From assembly GCA_035610365.1 (NCBI GenBank), contig CM069436.1, forward strand, positions 36,277,117 to 36,341,116: DNA of 64,000 nucleotides, in the 5' to 3' direction. Position 1 is the first letter of the stretch, and each line of letters begins with the position of its first letter. The notes beneath the pieces were generated by a model that had not been told where the DNA came from, ran no database searches, and was given only the letters and a program-made list of their open reading frames with translations. This document shows positions 11,741-21,879 of this stretch, piece by piece. This DNA comes from Aquatica leii (lineage: Eukaryota; Arthropoda; Insecta; Coleoptera; Lampyridae). The position numbers were made by a program, and so were the translations under genes.

Positions 11741-12274
11741 CTTTTAGAAGCTTGTAGCAACATGTAAAAACATTTAGTTATTGCGGTCTAAACTTTGAGG
11801 TCAATTAATTTTAGGTAATCGTGACATAAACTGAAAACCTTCTTAGAAAGTAAAGTCTATGTGAGCAGCCCAACAACAATTCCATACCTAACAAACAACA
11901 ATCAAACTGAAATTGATGAACTTGATGCGGTATCCTGTGAGCAAGTCCTCCCATTTTAATGTTTGTGTAAGACGTTGTAGATGTGCTTATGGTAAACAAT
12001 TAAATGATGTTATATCGTATTGAATAGTACATAAGTACAAACATTTATATACAATAACATAAAGCATTTGTATTTATTTTAAAATTTTCTTCTTCACTAA
12101 CAAATGAATTTAAATATAATTGCCGCTTTTCTTAATCTTAAACTAAAATTAAATAGTTTAACTATTGACAAAAATTAATTAAATTGTACTTTATTTTAGT
12201 ATGGAACCTAAAAATATTTTATTAATCTTAATAAACTATTACAAAAAGCTATTTTATTAAAAATTTATTTTATG
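11741..12274. other. AT-rich, nothing recognised
   Basis: Holds a short minus-strand open frame at 11811-11999 without family resemblance. No other feature is supported. Confidence 0.45.
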
Positions 12275-12276
12275 TA

Positions 12277-13135
12277 TACAGGATGGTCACTTTTGAAATG
12301 CACACTATTGAGATATTTTAATCCGGTAAAGAAACATAAATTAAATTACATTAAATTCATTTTCAAGGATATGACAACAATTTTGAATGTTTTGTCGTGT
12401 TGACACAAATTAATATAAATCCGGAACCTTCACAAAAGAAAATTGCTTTGAAATGTAATTTAATCTGGGGTTCAAAAATTCTAAAAAAACAAATACCATG
12501 ATTTTGAGTTTAATTGGGTCCAAAACTTGTATCCAGAAGACGTTCCCAGAAAACTAAAATTTTTTTATTGGTTCCGTGAAAAACTTGCGGATAAAGCTGT
12601 GTTTTTTGCTAAAATACTATGGTCTGACGAAGCTTTATTCCAGGTCGTTTAACTAGCCAATCTTACCTAATTTTTTTTTTCATAATAATTTTGAAAAAAT
12701 ACTAGATAATTAACCGGTTGCAAAAAAAATTTGAAATAATTTCAGCAGGTAGAAGCACGTCCACATAATAATAGAATTTGTACCCAGTATTTGAACAAAC
12801 GGTTTCCAGGTTTTTCAATAGTATCTACTGGCCCCATGTATTGGCCACCTTGTTTAAACACTCTTGATTATTCCTATTCAGTAAAAAATATAGTGTACGA
12901 GAAACCAATCAAAAATGTGAAACATTTACAAGCAGAAATTACGCAACTATTTTAGACCATTACACTAACAAGCAGTCAAAATGCTGTAAGAAACATGGAT
13001 CAAAAAACATTGTTAAATAAAAAAAAACTAAGCAGAAAATCAAAACGTACAACTTTCTTGTAATTTAACTAAGTATGTAGCTCTACCGGTTTAAGATATC
13101 TCAATAGTGTGCCTTTTAAAAATAACCACCCTGTA
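12277..13135 (+). mobile_element. Tc1/mariner (IS630-like) transposon, 859 bp, decayed
   Basis: The ends are long inverted repeats of about 50 bp: left TACAGGATGGTCACTTTTG..., right (reverse complement) TACAGGGTGGTTATTTTTA..., both continuing into CACACTATTGAGATAT and CCGGT. TA flanks both ends (12275-12276 and 13136-13137), the duplication expected for this superfamily. Inside, the plus strand shows the late part of a DDE transposase: WSDEALFQV near 12618 (second catalytic acidic segment) and WPP..LNTLDYSYSV..IVYEKPI near 12838-12915, matching the family's WPPRSPDLTPLDFFLW...VY..PI. Length is well under the usual 1.3 kb, so the N-terminal half is largely deleted, and several stops and frameshifts break the rest. 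Non-autonomous and old. Confidence 0.85.
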
Positions 13136-13137
13136 TA

Positions 13138-13921
13138 TATAAAACAATTTTGCCATTTGTTATATAAAAACGTAATTATAAATTTGATGTTTTATGTAAT
13201 TAGTTATTGTTAAATACATATTATAACATCTTTATTTTAATTGATTTTAATTACTACTCATTCTTGTATTCACTTTGTATCGGTTTGTTTTGTTTAAAAA
13301 TGCAAAGTGTTGGTATTGTTTTTATTTATTAATACATTTAATAAATAATAACTGTACTGATAATTTTTGATATACGTAAATTTCTTCGTAAAGCTTTTGA
13401 CAGAAATATTACATTGCTTCTTGAATAAATTTTTTTATTGCGGACTTGATTGATTTTCAATACTTTATAACATTTGTTTCTATTTTCTTAAAGAACTTTT
13501 ATTCATGTACAATTACAAGAAATTTAAAATTATGTTTTATAATATTATGCTTTATTCGTTTTTTAGCACATTTCTAATATAACTTCTTTTAACTTTAGTT
13601 TTATGATCAACTTTTTTTATAAAATTAATTGTATTTTAGTGTCATTAATAACAGGATCAGCGTTAAAACTAAAACTGTTTAAATTTCTAACTAATCAATT
13701 GTTTTGTTTTAAAAGTAACGTAACCGTTTCTAATGTAATGTATAGTTACAGTAATGTAATTATTTTAGTTAAAAGATATATTTCAGATATGTTTTTTGTT
13801 CAAATGTAAACATTTATAAATTTTGTGTAGTTACCACACAGTTTCATTAAAAAAATCGAAACTGTTTTTCCAAATTGAGTGTTTTATACCGAAATTCAGT
13901 AACTTAGATATTGACGGAAAC
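13138..13921. other. AT-rich, nothing recognised
   Basis: The 68-codon frame at 13603-13809 has no recognisable motif and the composition of its surroundings; I treat it as chance. Confidence 0.5.
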
Positions 13922-13932
13922 AAACTGACTTA
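13922..13932. repeat. Target-site duplication, left copy
   Basis: AAACTGACTTA at the left border of the hammerhead array, repeated exactly at 14616-14626 on the right border. Since the unit itself begins TATAGAAAAC, the final TA is shared with the unit, so the true duplication is 9 to 11 bp. Confidence 0.65.
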
Positions 13933-14088
13933 TAGAAAACTATAAATTAGTACGAAGGGTAGACAAGTTGTCATTGGATTTGATGACAACAAAAGTCAAT
14001 GATCTATTGACAAGTGACGCTGTCAAAATCCCAACTATAAAATATGTTAAGAACAATGTCAGTATAATTGTGAAAAACAACATCAGAA

Positions 14089-14132
14089 CTAGCGGACAGC
14101 TGTTTCGTTCTTTAGGAACTCGTCAGCGCTAG
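14089..14132 (-). ncRNA. Type I hammerhead ribozyme, copy 1
   Basis: On the minus strand the order is: stem I 5' arm CTAGCG; core CTGACGA; stem II GTTC-CTAAA-GAAC; core GAAA; stem III CAGCTG; cleavage site TC; stem I 3' arm CGCTAG. All invariant hammerhead bases are present and both stem I arms and stem II pair perfectly. Cleavage would follow the C of the GTC triplet at 14095. Stem III is a six-base palindrome without a loop, so a single copy folds poorly and two copies would have to pair, as known for dimeric hammerheads of tandem satellites. Confidence 0.9.
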
Positions 14133-14418
14133 GATACACCAATGTGTTTCCACAACCATACTGACAGACAACCATACTCTTTTATGTCGTGTAGACATTA
14201 CCAACATATTTAAAATGTTTTTGGAACGCCATCCTGTGGTAAAAATACCACGTATGATAATATAGAAAACTATAAATTAGTACGGAGGGTAGACAAGTTG
14301 TCATTGGATTTAATGACAGCAAAAGTCAATGATCTATTGACAAGTAACGCTGTCAAAATCCCAACTATAAAATAGGTTAGGAACAATGTCAGTATAATTG
14401 TGAAAAACAACATCAGAA

Positions 14419-14462
14419 CTAGCGGACAGCTGTTTCGTTCTTTAGGAACTCGTCAGCGCTAG
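14419..14462 (-). ncRNA. Type I hammerhead ribozyme, copy 2
   Basis: Base-for-base identical to copy 1 over all 44 positions and exactly 330 bp downstream, although the rest of the unit has diverged by about three percent. The array breaks off three bases beyond it, at the inversion junction. Confidence 0.9.
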
Positions 14463-14555
14463 GATAAAAACATTTTAAATATGTTGGTAATGTTTACACG
14501 ACATAAAAGAGTACGGTTGCCTGTCAGTATGGTTGTGGAAACACATCGGTGTATC

Positions 14556-14599
14556 CTAGCGCTGACGAGTTCCTAAAGAACGAAACAGCTGTCCGCTAG
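14556..14599 (+). ncRNA. Type I hammerhead ribozyme, copy 3 (inverted)
   Basis: The same 44-base ribozyme on the plus strand, again unchanged: CTAGCG, CTGACGA, stem II, GAAA, CAGCTG, TC, CGCTAG. It belongs to the inverted partial unit joined at about 14465. Confidence 0.9.
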
Positions 14600-14615
14600 T
14601 TCTGATGTTGTTTTT

Positions 14616-14626
14616 AAACTGACTTA
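14616..14626. repeat. Target-site duplication, right copy
   Basis: AAACTGACTTA, exact partner of 13922-13932. Confidence 0.65.
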
Positions 14627-16320
14627 GTTTCAATGGAAAATCTGTTAGTCAACGGTTTCAAATTAAAGAAACAAACCGATACTACTCGCAACAAAATTGT
14701 TTTGTGTTAACTAGGTTAATTTTTTTTAATTTATTGTACTGTTAATTGGCAACATTTGCTCGGACATTTTTTTTAATTGAGTCTATCTAATCTAATTTTA
14801 ATTAAAGAACTAGTGGTCTTTAAAACTGCATTATATTAATAAAGTGTTGTATACTAAAGTACATTAAGTACACAACAATACAATGCTAAAATTAAAAACG
14901 TTTTTTTACAAGTAATAACGTCATCATTTGTATTTTTTAGTATTATTTTATTAATTTATACTAACTTTATAAATATGCTAATCAGTAAAAGTACAATCAT
15001 AACTTTTTGAATATTTTTTTTTCAAGATGTTTTTAATTTATGTAACAACTTAAATTTCAGATAAATTGTAATTATCAACTAAATTGTCTTTGATGTTTAA
15101 TTTTTTTTTATTATATAATTTTTTTTGTAATGTCAGTCTGCAGAAGCTAAATATTAAGACGTTATTTTATAGAATTAGTACATAAGTGAGAAAGTTATTA
15201 TAGAACCAATAGTTATTTAAGTTAATATTAGAATTTAATGGCCGGGTAACGGAAATTATGATATTTCAAACACAAAGTTTTCTACCGGGGTGGCTATAGC
15301 TAATACTTAATGGTAATCAAGTGTGTAACCTCATGGTATTTGAATAACAACACGCGTGTCTAATGTTTCCCATTGCGTGTCATATAATTATAGTAATGCT
15401 TGGTTTTGTTGCAGTATTTTAACTTTTATGGAGTCTGTTTTTTTTATTAAAACAATGTTTATCGTCTAATAACATTGCTAATTAAATGTAAAATATTGGA
15501 TTATATTTTATATTAGTTTAAAATTATTTTTTTGGTTAAAAACATTTTTTTTTGTATTATTTTTAGTTCATACAAACGCCAACAAAAAAAGTTATAAAAT
15601 ATTGTAAATAACTTACTAAACTGTTCTTCAAAGCATGTTAAAGTTTATAAAAGAAATTAACTCAACAGCGTTCTTGACTATATAATAGTTTTGAAGAGCT
15701 CTGAAAACTTTATTAATCACGAAACTATCAAAGCAAATATGCGGAGTAAAATTAATATAGATGAAGATGGAAAGGAGAATTTTGCATAAATGTTGATTAA
15801 GCGTTTTTCTTATATAAACCGTATAAATAAGCACATTTAAACACAACAAAAACGTATACGATAGTGTACATTTTAGTTATAAACAGCATAAATTGTAAAT
15901 TAGAAAATTTTTTGGTAACAAAGAAAATTTTTATTTAAAAATGTATAAAGTTGTAATAAAACAGTAAAATAACAAACACATTGTTAGAATAATTAACCAG
16001 TTTCTTATTTTACTCTAAGTTATACCTTGTTTAAAAACTATGAGAAGCGATTGCAAAAGATTCATTTACACTGCTAAAAGTCACCAGATAAATAACTAAA
16101 TAATTAGAGGCGGTAAATTCAAAAGTAGTATGCTTCCATAAGTTTAATAATTACACATACGTCTAAAAAACTTTTTTGTAGTAACTCGAGTTAAAAGTTA
16201 AATTGCTATAGCGCTGTCAATTCATCATAGTAAAATTCAAAACATGATTATTAATGTAAATCATAATACAAGTAACAAAATTACACGAATCATAAAATTT
16301 TGTATTACAAATAATGAGTA
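14627..16320. other. AT-rich, nothing recognised
   Basis: No coding or repeat content was identified. The minus-strand frame at 15628-15849 shows no family resemblance. Confidence 0.5.
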
Positions 16321-16910
16321 CTACGAACATAAATAAACACTACACTGCCCAATCACCCAGAATAAGAAATACAATTTTAAATACATTAAAATGTAAGCAA
16401 ACACATGTAAACTATTCAATGTCTGATTCAAAACTTGAAGTCGTATCACTACCGTCATTATTAAATTATCGACTATTCCATTTAACTTGCACATCTTTTC
16501 TTCTTCTTTAATGACATGTTCCACACAATTTTTCCAATTGGTACTGGATACATTAGATAAAGCTTCTTGTAAAAGATTTTTTACTTCAGACAATTTGAAC
16601 GATTTATTTTTAGCTGCCATTTCGTTCTTTACTTGAGTCCATATCAGTTCTATCGGATTTAATACGCAATGATACGGTGGCAGTCGTAACACTATTTGTT
16701 ATCTTTCTTTGCCATTTTATTAATTGTATATAAATTATGTTGATACTTCTGTTTACGAATTAGCTGTAAAAGCTCAGACCGAACCATGTCCGGTTCAAAT
16801 GCGATATTCTTTAATTGTAACCAATTTTTTATATCAGTTGATTTTGCAATGCTTACAAAAAATCTACAATTTAAAACCTTCAATTTCGATCATCAATAAA
16901 ACATACCTGC
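16321..16910 (-). pseudogene. IS630/Tc1-mariner-like transposase, C-terminal half
   Basis: The minus strand reads STDIKNWLQLKNIAFEPDM then ELLQLIRKQKY and NKMAKKDNK (16692-16883), followed in another frame by LRLPPYHCVLNPIELIW and TQVKNEMAAKNKSFKL down to WKNCVEHVIKEEE (to about 16470). This matches the end of an insect/cnidarian DDE transposase family in which a WL-x-x-KNI-x-F segment precedes the LPPYHxxLNPIExIW motif that carries the last catalytic glutamate (present here). A single frameshift near 16692 separates the two parts. The first two catalytic aspartates are missing because the copy lacks its N-terminal half. The relic at 20.6-21.0 kb is the N-terminal half of the same family, on the other strand, so it is a different copy. 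Confidence 0.85.
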
Positions 16911-17370
16911 TCTTTCGAAAATTTTAGATACAATAAAAACAGTTTTTGTACTTGCATCTTTACTCAGAATTTGCTTGTACTTATTAATGAAGCACTATAA
17001 TCAAATATCGTAATACAGAATTCTTAGTTCACAGAAGAACTTTTTTAATTAAATACAAGATCGCATAGGTTTAAAACACAAAAATAGCACACAGAAGTTA
17101 TAAGACGATACAAAAGCAAAATGGCGTAGTAAAAAAACAACAGTTTTTGCGGCTGTGTAAAAAAGGCTGCAATTTGGCCAATAGAATTGCAAGAATTAAG
17201 CGCCATAAATAAATCGCTCCTCCTAGTTATTAAATGAAATATAGAAGATGTTACTGTACTGTGTAGATGTCTCTTGTTTGTGATTTCATTTTGTTATATG
17301 TTTACACATTTTAAAGGTTTTTCTTTAACGTATTTAATTTTAATCGTTTATTTTCTTATCTATTTTTATT
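16911..17370. other. AT-rich, nothing recognised
   Basis: Part could be the upstream portion of the preceding transposon copy, but no motif or terminal repeat is visible. Confidence 0.45.
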
Positions 17371-17414
17371 CATCGCGATGAAGTACGCACGATGGCTTCA
17401 CGAAACGTCGCCTA
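17371..17414 (+). ncRNA. Decayed PLE-type hammerhead remnant
   Basis: CGCGATGAAGT, a possible stem II pairing GAAG with CTTC, then CACGAAACGTCGCC. The 3' half (CGAAACGTCG) is identical to the PLE hammerheads at 21.85 kb, while the 5' core (CTGATGA) has become GCGATGA. It fits a decayed member of the same family; function is not expected. Confidence 0.5.
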
Positions 17415-18507
17415 CAAAAAAAACTAAACTAAGTTGTGGTCAATTGTATGTTCAACCTGAAAGACAAATACTTTCTAAAAATAAATATAAAACTTAAATA
17501 TATTTTAAAAAGTTGGCATTAAAAAACGTTTAAGCATTAAACAATCAAAAAATAATATTTTGCAATTGTTTTATACTGGAAAGTCTAATATCAAATGACG
17601 ATAGTATATTTTATATTTTAGTTTTCTGTTTTTTTTCTGTTCAATTTTATTTAGACAACAAATAAAAAAATTTATAATAAACCATTAAAATTTTAAATTT
17701 AATATAAATATCTCAATAAATAATAATTCATAATTATATTTATTATATTTTAGAATACAATTTAAAACCTACATTTTTTATAATTTTTTTGAATTTCATA
17801 TATATTTATTAAGCGTTAAAATATTTTTTTAATACATTATACATATCATCTTTTACTTTTTAAAATTTTAACAATAATTTTATATATTTTTTATTAAATT
17901 ATGTGCCTAATAATTAAAAAATATACGTTAAATTTGTAATTACAGAAACTATTGTTTAATTTATTTTCAAACAATTAATACTTTACAAAATCACGGTAAT
18001 TATGGCTTTTCTCATCTTCTTAACAAATTGACTCAATTACTTCTGGTAATAAATTTAACACCCATTACCTTCTGCACTATGTGAGTAATTTAATCCGCAC
18101 GCAATTAAATTATACCGGCATTATTTCTATTGTTTGTTTAATTAATAATGACATTAACGTAGTAAAGTAATTTTAGTACAAAAAATTAACTTATACATGT
18201 AACATAATCAAAATAATTTTAACTTACTGTTAGTTAGTGTTTTGTGAGTTTAAAAAACATCAGATTTATACTAATATAATAAAACTAATTTTAATTACTT
18301 TAAATTTTGTAAAATCAAAATATAATAATACAAATCTATTACAATTATTTAAATTTATTATTTGTGTATGTAGAAAAAAGATTATTGTGACAATAATTAG
18401 AAAACAATGTCAAATTTTCGTTTTTTAAAAATTTTTATTGTTTTAATTTATTAACAAATGAGCAATTAAAATAATGCAAAACCAGGTCAATTGAGGAAAA
18501 TTTAATT
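17415..18507. other. Very AT-rich, nothing recognised
   Basis: Almost pure A/T over long parts, no readable motif. The short frame at 18237-18428 has no family resemblance. Confidence 0.5.
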
Positions 18508-18509
18508 AG

Positions 18510-19848
18510 GAATTTAGCAGTATCCTTGGTTTATAATTTTGACAATTTGACAAAGTCGAAATGATAAATTTAGTAAAATATCAGGTTTCTTGTAGGTTTT
18601 AATACTGATATACTAAAAGTGAGACATAAATAGAAAAAAAATGTTGTTATTGTGGTTTTCGTTGTGCTTATCTCTTTGTTTTAACAATACTGGTTTATTT
18701 CAGTGTAATTTTTTTTACATTAGATCATCTGAAGTTTTTAATCAAACAAATCTGCCACTTACCAAATTGTTATTCTCTTGACAATGACTTACACCACCAC
18801 GAAATGTGTCGAAATTATCTTCATTTATGGCATCGAAACCGCTGTTAACTGAAAGCAGCTACAACCTTTAACAACAGATATCCTGACCGAATTGTAAGTC
18901 ACATGTACGTTCGTCAATTAGTTGCCAAATTTAAATTAACAGGCTGATAAAAAAAGAGATAAGCTAAGGATAGTCGATAAAGCCGTTAATATTAAAATAT
19001 GTAAACATTTTTTTATTAATTCGTCAGGCATCGGAAGAAACCGAATTGTCAAATTGTTAGAAAAGCATTAAAACGTCACACGTTTCATTCTTACAAAATG
19101 AACATCGTACAAAAATCTGTAGAGGATAATCGAGACAAGAGAATTGAGTTTTGTAAAACTACCATCCATCAAATTAATGCATATCTGCAATTTCAAAAAA
19201 ACATTTGTTTCAGTAATGGGTGCACGTTTTACTTAAATAAACATATCAACAAACAAAATTGTCAGTATTGAAGCAACAAGAATTCTCAGAATTTGCAGAA
19301 AATGTACACTCAATATACAACAAAAAAATACGTTTGGGTAGGAATTTTGGGTAATGCTATTATCATTGGCCTTGTTTGCATAGCTAAAATTTGAATGGTT
19401 TAATTTATCTAGAATTATTAGAAAATATTATCAAACCGTTAATAGTTAAAGAATTAGAAATGCTATTATCATTGGCCTTGTTTGCATAGCTAAAATTTGA
19501 ATGGTTTAATTTATCTAGAATTATTAGAAAATATTATCAAACCGTTAATAGTTAGAGAATTAGAAAGTCAGAAAAGCATAGATGAAAACTTTCATTTAAA
19601 TAAAACTTGATTTCATTTTTAACAAAATGGAACTTTTTCTCATAACGTACGAACGGTTAGACAATTAGCTCCTAGATCAACAGATTTGACACCATTGGAT
19701 TTTTTTGGTAGGGTTACTTAAGATCGGTCGTTTTTGTTAAATTTCGCCATTTAGTAAAAAGTTAAAAATAACTTAATTTATCTCTCATTAATTTTTTTTT
19801 CATGTTAAAAAAGTTTCAAATTATAAACCAAGCATACCGCTGAATTTC
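18510..19848 (+). mobile_element. Mariner/IS630-like transposon with TIRs, decayed, about 1.34 kb
   Basis: Inverted ends: left GGAATTTAGCAGTATCCTTG..., right (reverse complement of 19820-19848) GAAATTCAGCGGTATGCTTG..., both continuing as GTTTATAATTT. Between them the plus strand holds, in order and in several frames, TYTTTKCVEIIFIYG (near 18790), a helix-turn-helix-like part, KRHTFHSYKMNIVQKS and EDNRDKRIEFCK (near 19070-19160), FYLNKHINKQNCQY (near 19230), YLELLENIIKPL-like text (near 19400), QNGTFSHNVRTVRQL and STDLTPLDFF (near 19625-19710). These are the successive landmarks of an insect IS630-like transposase (RHxFHPYK, RRIEFC, WxxxxxxPLDFF). Full length for the family, but many stops and shifts. 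A recent 106-bp tandem duplication lies inside. Confidence 0.85.
19353..19564. repeat. 106-bp tandem duplication inside the mariner relic
   Basis: The segment 19353-19458 is repeated at 19459-19564 with one visible difference (GTTAAAG to GTTAGAG). It duplicates part of the dead transposase, so it happened after or near the end of the element's life. Confidence 0.9.
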
Positions 19849-20420
19849 TTATTAAAATTCGGAAAAAAATGACAAGTATGGTCTTGCATTTACAGAAATA
19901 TAAGAGTAATTGCTGGGGGTCAGAGGTTGCTTTTACAAATGTTATTAAAACGTCAAAAATTGGTTCCTTCAACATTAAAATTGATCTGTTTTTGCTTTTT
20001 TTTTATTTTCGCATTCATATAAAAATTAAAGCAAATAAAAGTTTTGAAAAACTCACCTGTATGTTTAAGTTAAAGATTTGAAAACAAATCAGCAAATATT
20101 AAGCGTCTATGAAAATTTAGAATTATTACAAACTTTTTAAACTCTATTACTACAGTACGTACGGAGAAAGATTGTTCCAAGGTCGGATGCGCACTTGTAT
20201 AATTGTAAATTTTGCAAGCTTGGAAATTAGGTGATACCAGTGATGTCGCCGCTAAATTGTTTAAGGAATAACATCTGGTTTAAATACTTTAAAAGATTGA
20301 TTTTGGCCTAAATAAGATACAATTAATTAACAAAAATTCTAAAAACGCTGTAATTTTTCTTGAGTTTAGCTAGATGTTACTCTTAATTAATGATGTGATG
20401 TGTAATTAAAAAGCACTAAA
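19849..20420. other. AT-rich, nothing recognised
   Basis: A 70-codon open frame at 19869-20081 shows no family resemblance. Nothing else is supported. Confidence 0.45.
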
Positions 20421-21040
20421 ATGCTATTCAATAATATTGTGAATTCCGATATGATTAATATTATCTGCACTTACGCACTTTCTGTAATAATTAAAAATGC
20501 ATTCCAAAATGTATTTATTGACATTCCTGCTAATTTACTTACGAGTTTTATTCCTAGTTTAGTATTGGTCTTGATTTTAAGGCGATTAGTTAGATTCCAC
20601 AATAAAATGAGTTCAATTCTGGGTCAACACGGACAAGTAATACATAGCCAAACGCGCGAAGTGGTGTATAATGTGCATAATTATTTAAAAGCATTAAATC
20701 CTTCATACACATTCAAACAACTCAAACAAAATGTGTCGGAAGCAACAAAAGTGTCCACAGTGGCAACAATCATCAAAGAAGGCGAAACTCCAGCAGAAGA
20801 CGGTAAACCAAAATTTACAACACCGGGTAAGAGTACCGTAACTCATTTAGAGGATTTTGAAAAACCAATTATTCGTAACATAATATATAATTTTCATAAA
20901 ACAGAAAATCAAAGAGTTACAATAAAAAAGTTGCGTGAAAAGCTTTGCGAGGACTTTGGTCAGAGGTTGGAACGGTGGTACAACGTCTTTATGTGTTATT
21001 TTAAAATATCTCGGCTTTAATTTGTACACGTATATTTTCA
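20421..21040 (+). pseudogene. IS630/Tc1-mariner-like transposase, N-terminal half
   Basis: A 199-codon open frame starts at 20421. Residues from about 63 on (internal Met codon at 20607) read MSSILGQHGQVIHSQTREVV then VYNVHNYLKAL, VSTVATIIKEGE, FTTPGK and VTIKKLREKLCEDF. This is the two-part helix-turn-helix DNA-binding region of the transposase family whose C-terminal half is seen at 16.3-16.9 kb (known order: HTH, KL-linker, GGTTSLxxxLKxLGF, then the DDE core). The GGTTSL..ILKYLGF motif is present at about 20967-21017 but in another frame, so one frameshift lies near 20960 and the frame then ends. The DDE core is absent. The first 62 residues are hydrophobic (a segment like LTSFIPSLVLVLILRR) and not part of the known family; the internal Met is the likelier original start. 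Confidence 0.75.
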
Positions 21041-21553
21041 TTAATTTCTTGTTACTAAAATACAAATTTAATAATCCTATGAGTTTTATTTCCTTATAAA
21101 AATCGACGCCACTGTTAAACGTGGAAAAAGCAGTTTACATGCCAATCGTTTCCGAATGCACGAAGTTTACCTGTGCACTCAAAGCAATTTTTCTCCGTAC
21201 GTACTGTATTTAGTTTCAATCGAGTAAAAGAGAAAAATCTTATAGAATCCGATATGTTTACGCTTAAAAAGCAAGATTGAACACATGATATTAACACTTA
21301 TTAATTAATACGTTGATTAAGAATATCGAATTGTACTCATTAACTACTACAATTGTTTTAGATAGCGCACTTACTAAAATATCCAGATTAATCTGAAGAA
21401 AATTTGGAGCATTTGGTTTTTTTTTTCATTGATCGTATAAATTGAATAAACCTTATTTGTGATAACGCCATATATAGATCATTGCTTATTACAGCAAATT
21501 TGGAGAAATTTTGGGAAAGGTGCCGCTAGCTAGCCGCATGCTTTGAAAAAAAT
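21041..21553. other. No gene; left flank of a repeat shared with 57 kb
   Basis: The last 60 bases (GTGCCGCTAGCTAGCC...) weakly resemble 57060-57090 (GGTGCGGAATTAGCTA...), and the similarity resumes after the inserted palindrome at 21950. Otherwise AT-rich and unassigned. Confidence 0.4.
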
Positions 21554-21668
21554 ATTGTAAGTATTAATAGAACGGTTTGCCTCCTGGTAAGTGATAATTT
21601 TAAAATTTGATTAAATTAATGACCCCTTTTTTTAGGAGGTTGGATGAAAGCAACTACTTCAGTAATTT

Positions 21669-21705
21669 GCGACCTTTCGTGTTCTGTATGAACACTTCAT
21701 CAGGC
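21669..21705 (-). ncRNA. PLE-type hammerhead, left arm
   Basis: On the minus strand: GC, CTGATGA, then A, stem II GTGTTC-ATACA-GAACAC (six perfect pairs), GAAA, GG, TC, GC. The core CTGATGA...GAAA is complete. The stem III position reads GG where other copies have CG, which would weaken the A-U/C-G closing pairs; otherwise it is the best-preserved PLE hammerhead of this subfamily here. Confidence 0.75.
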
Positions 21706-21842
21706 TCGCTCACACTGAGTCAAGTAATTTTTTTCTGGTATATTTAAGTTAAAAATTGATACATTTAAATTAAAAACATGAAGTAATGTCGTACATCGTA
21801 CACTTTTGAAAAGAAAAAAATTACTTGACTCAGTGTGAGCGA

Positions 21843-21879
21843 GCCTAATGAATTGTTCATTCAGAACACGAAACGTCGC
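21843..21879 (+). ncRNA. PLE-type hammerhead, right arm
   Basis: Plus strand: GC, CTAATGA, A, TTGTTC-ATTCA-GAACAC, GAAA, CG, TC, GC. Stem III and cleavage triplet are intact, but the invariant G of CTGATGA is A here, which should abolish activity. The two arms thus have complementary damage. Confidence 0.75.

Larger units (their letters stand above)
13933..14615. mobile_element. Retrozyme-like tandem array of a 330-bp hammerhead unit
   Basis: One full unit (13931-14260) is followed directly by a partial second unit (14261 to about 14465); the period is exactly 330 bp. A third, inverted partial copy (about 14466-14615) is joined to it. The two direct copies differ at about six of some 204 aligned positions. 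Each copy carries the same 44-base hammerhead ribozyme. An 11-bp direct repeat, AAACTGACTTA, flanks the whole block (13922-13932 and 14616-14626; the last two bases may belong to the unit). No protein is encoded. Tandem units of a few hundred bases with type I hammerheads and no ORF are the known hallmark of animal retrozymes and of hammerhead satellites (newt, Dolichopoda, Schistosoma). The flanking duplication argues for insertion as one retrotransposed piece; the inversion resembles twin priming. Confidence 0.8.

Noticed and set aside
13922-14626. CRISPR array or ordinary satellite
   Set aside because: Unit length 330 bp, ribozyme in each unit, inverted copy and a single flanking duplication do not fit either.
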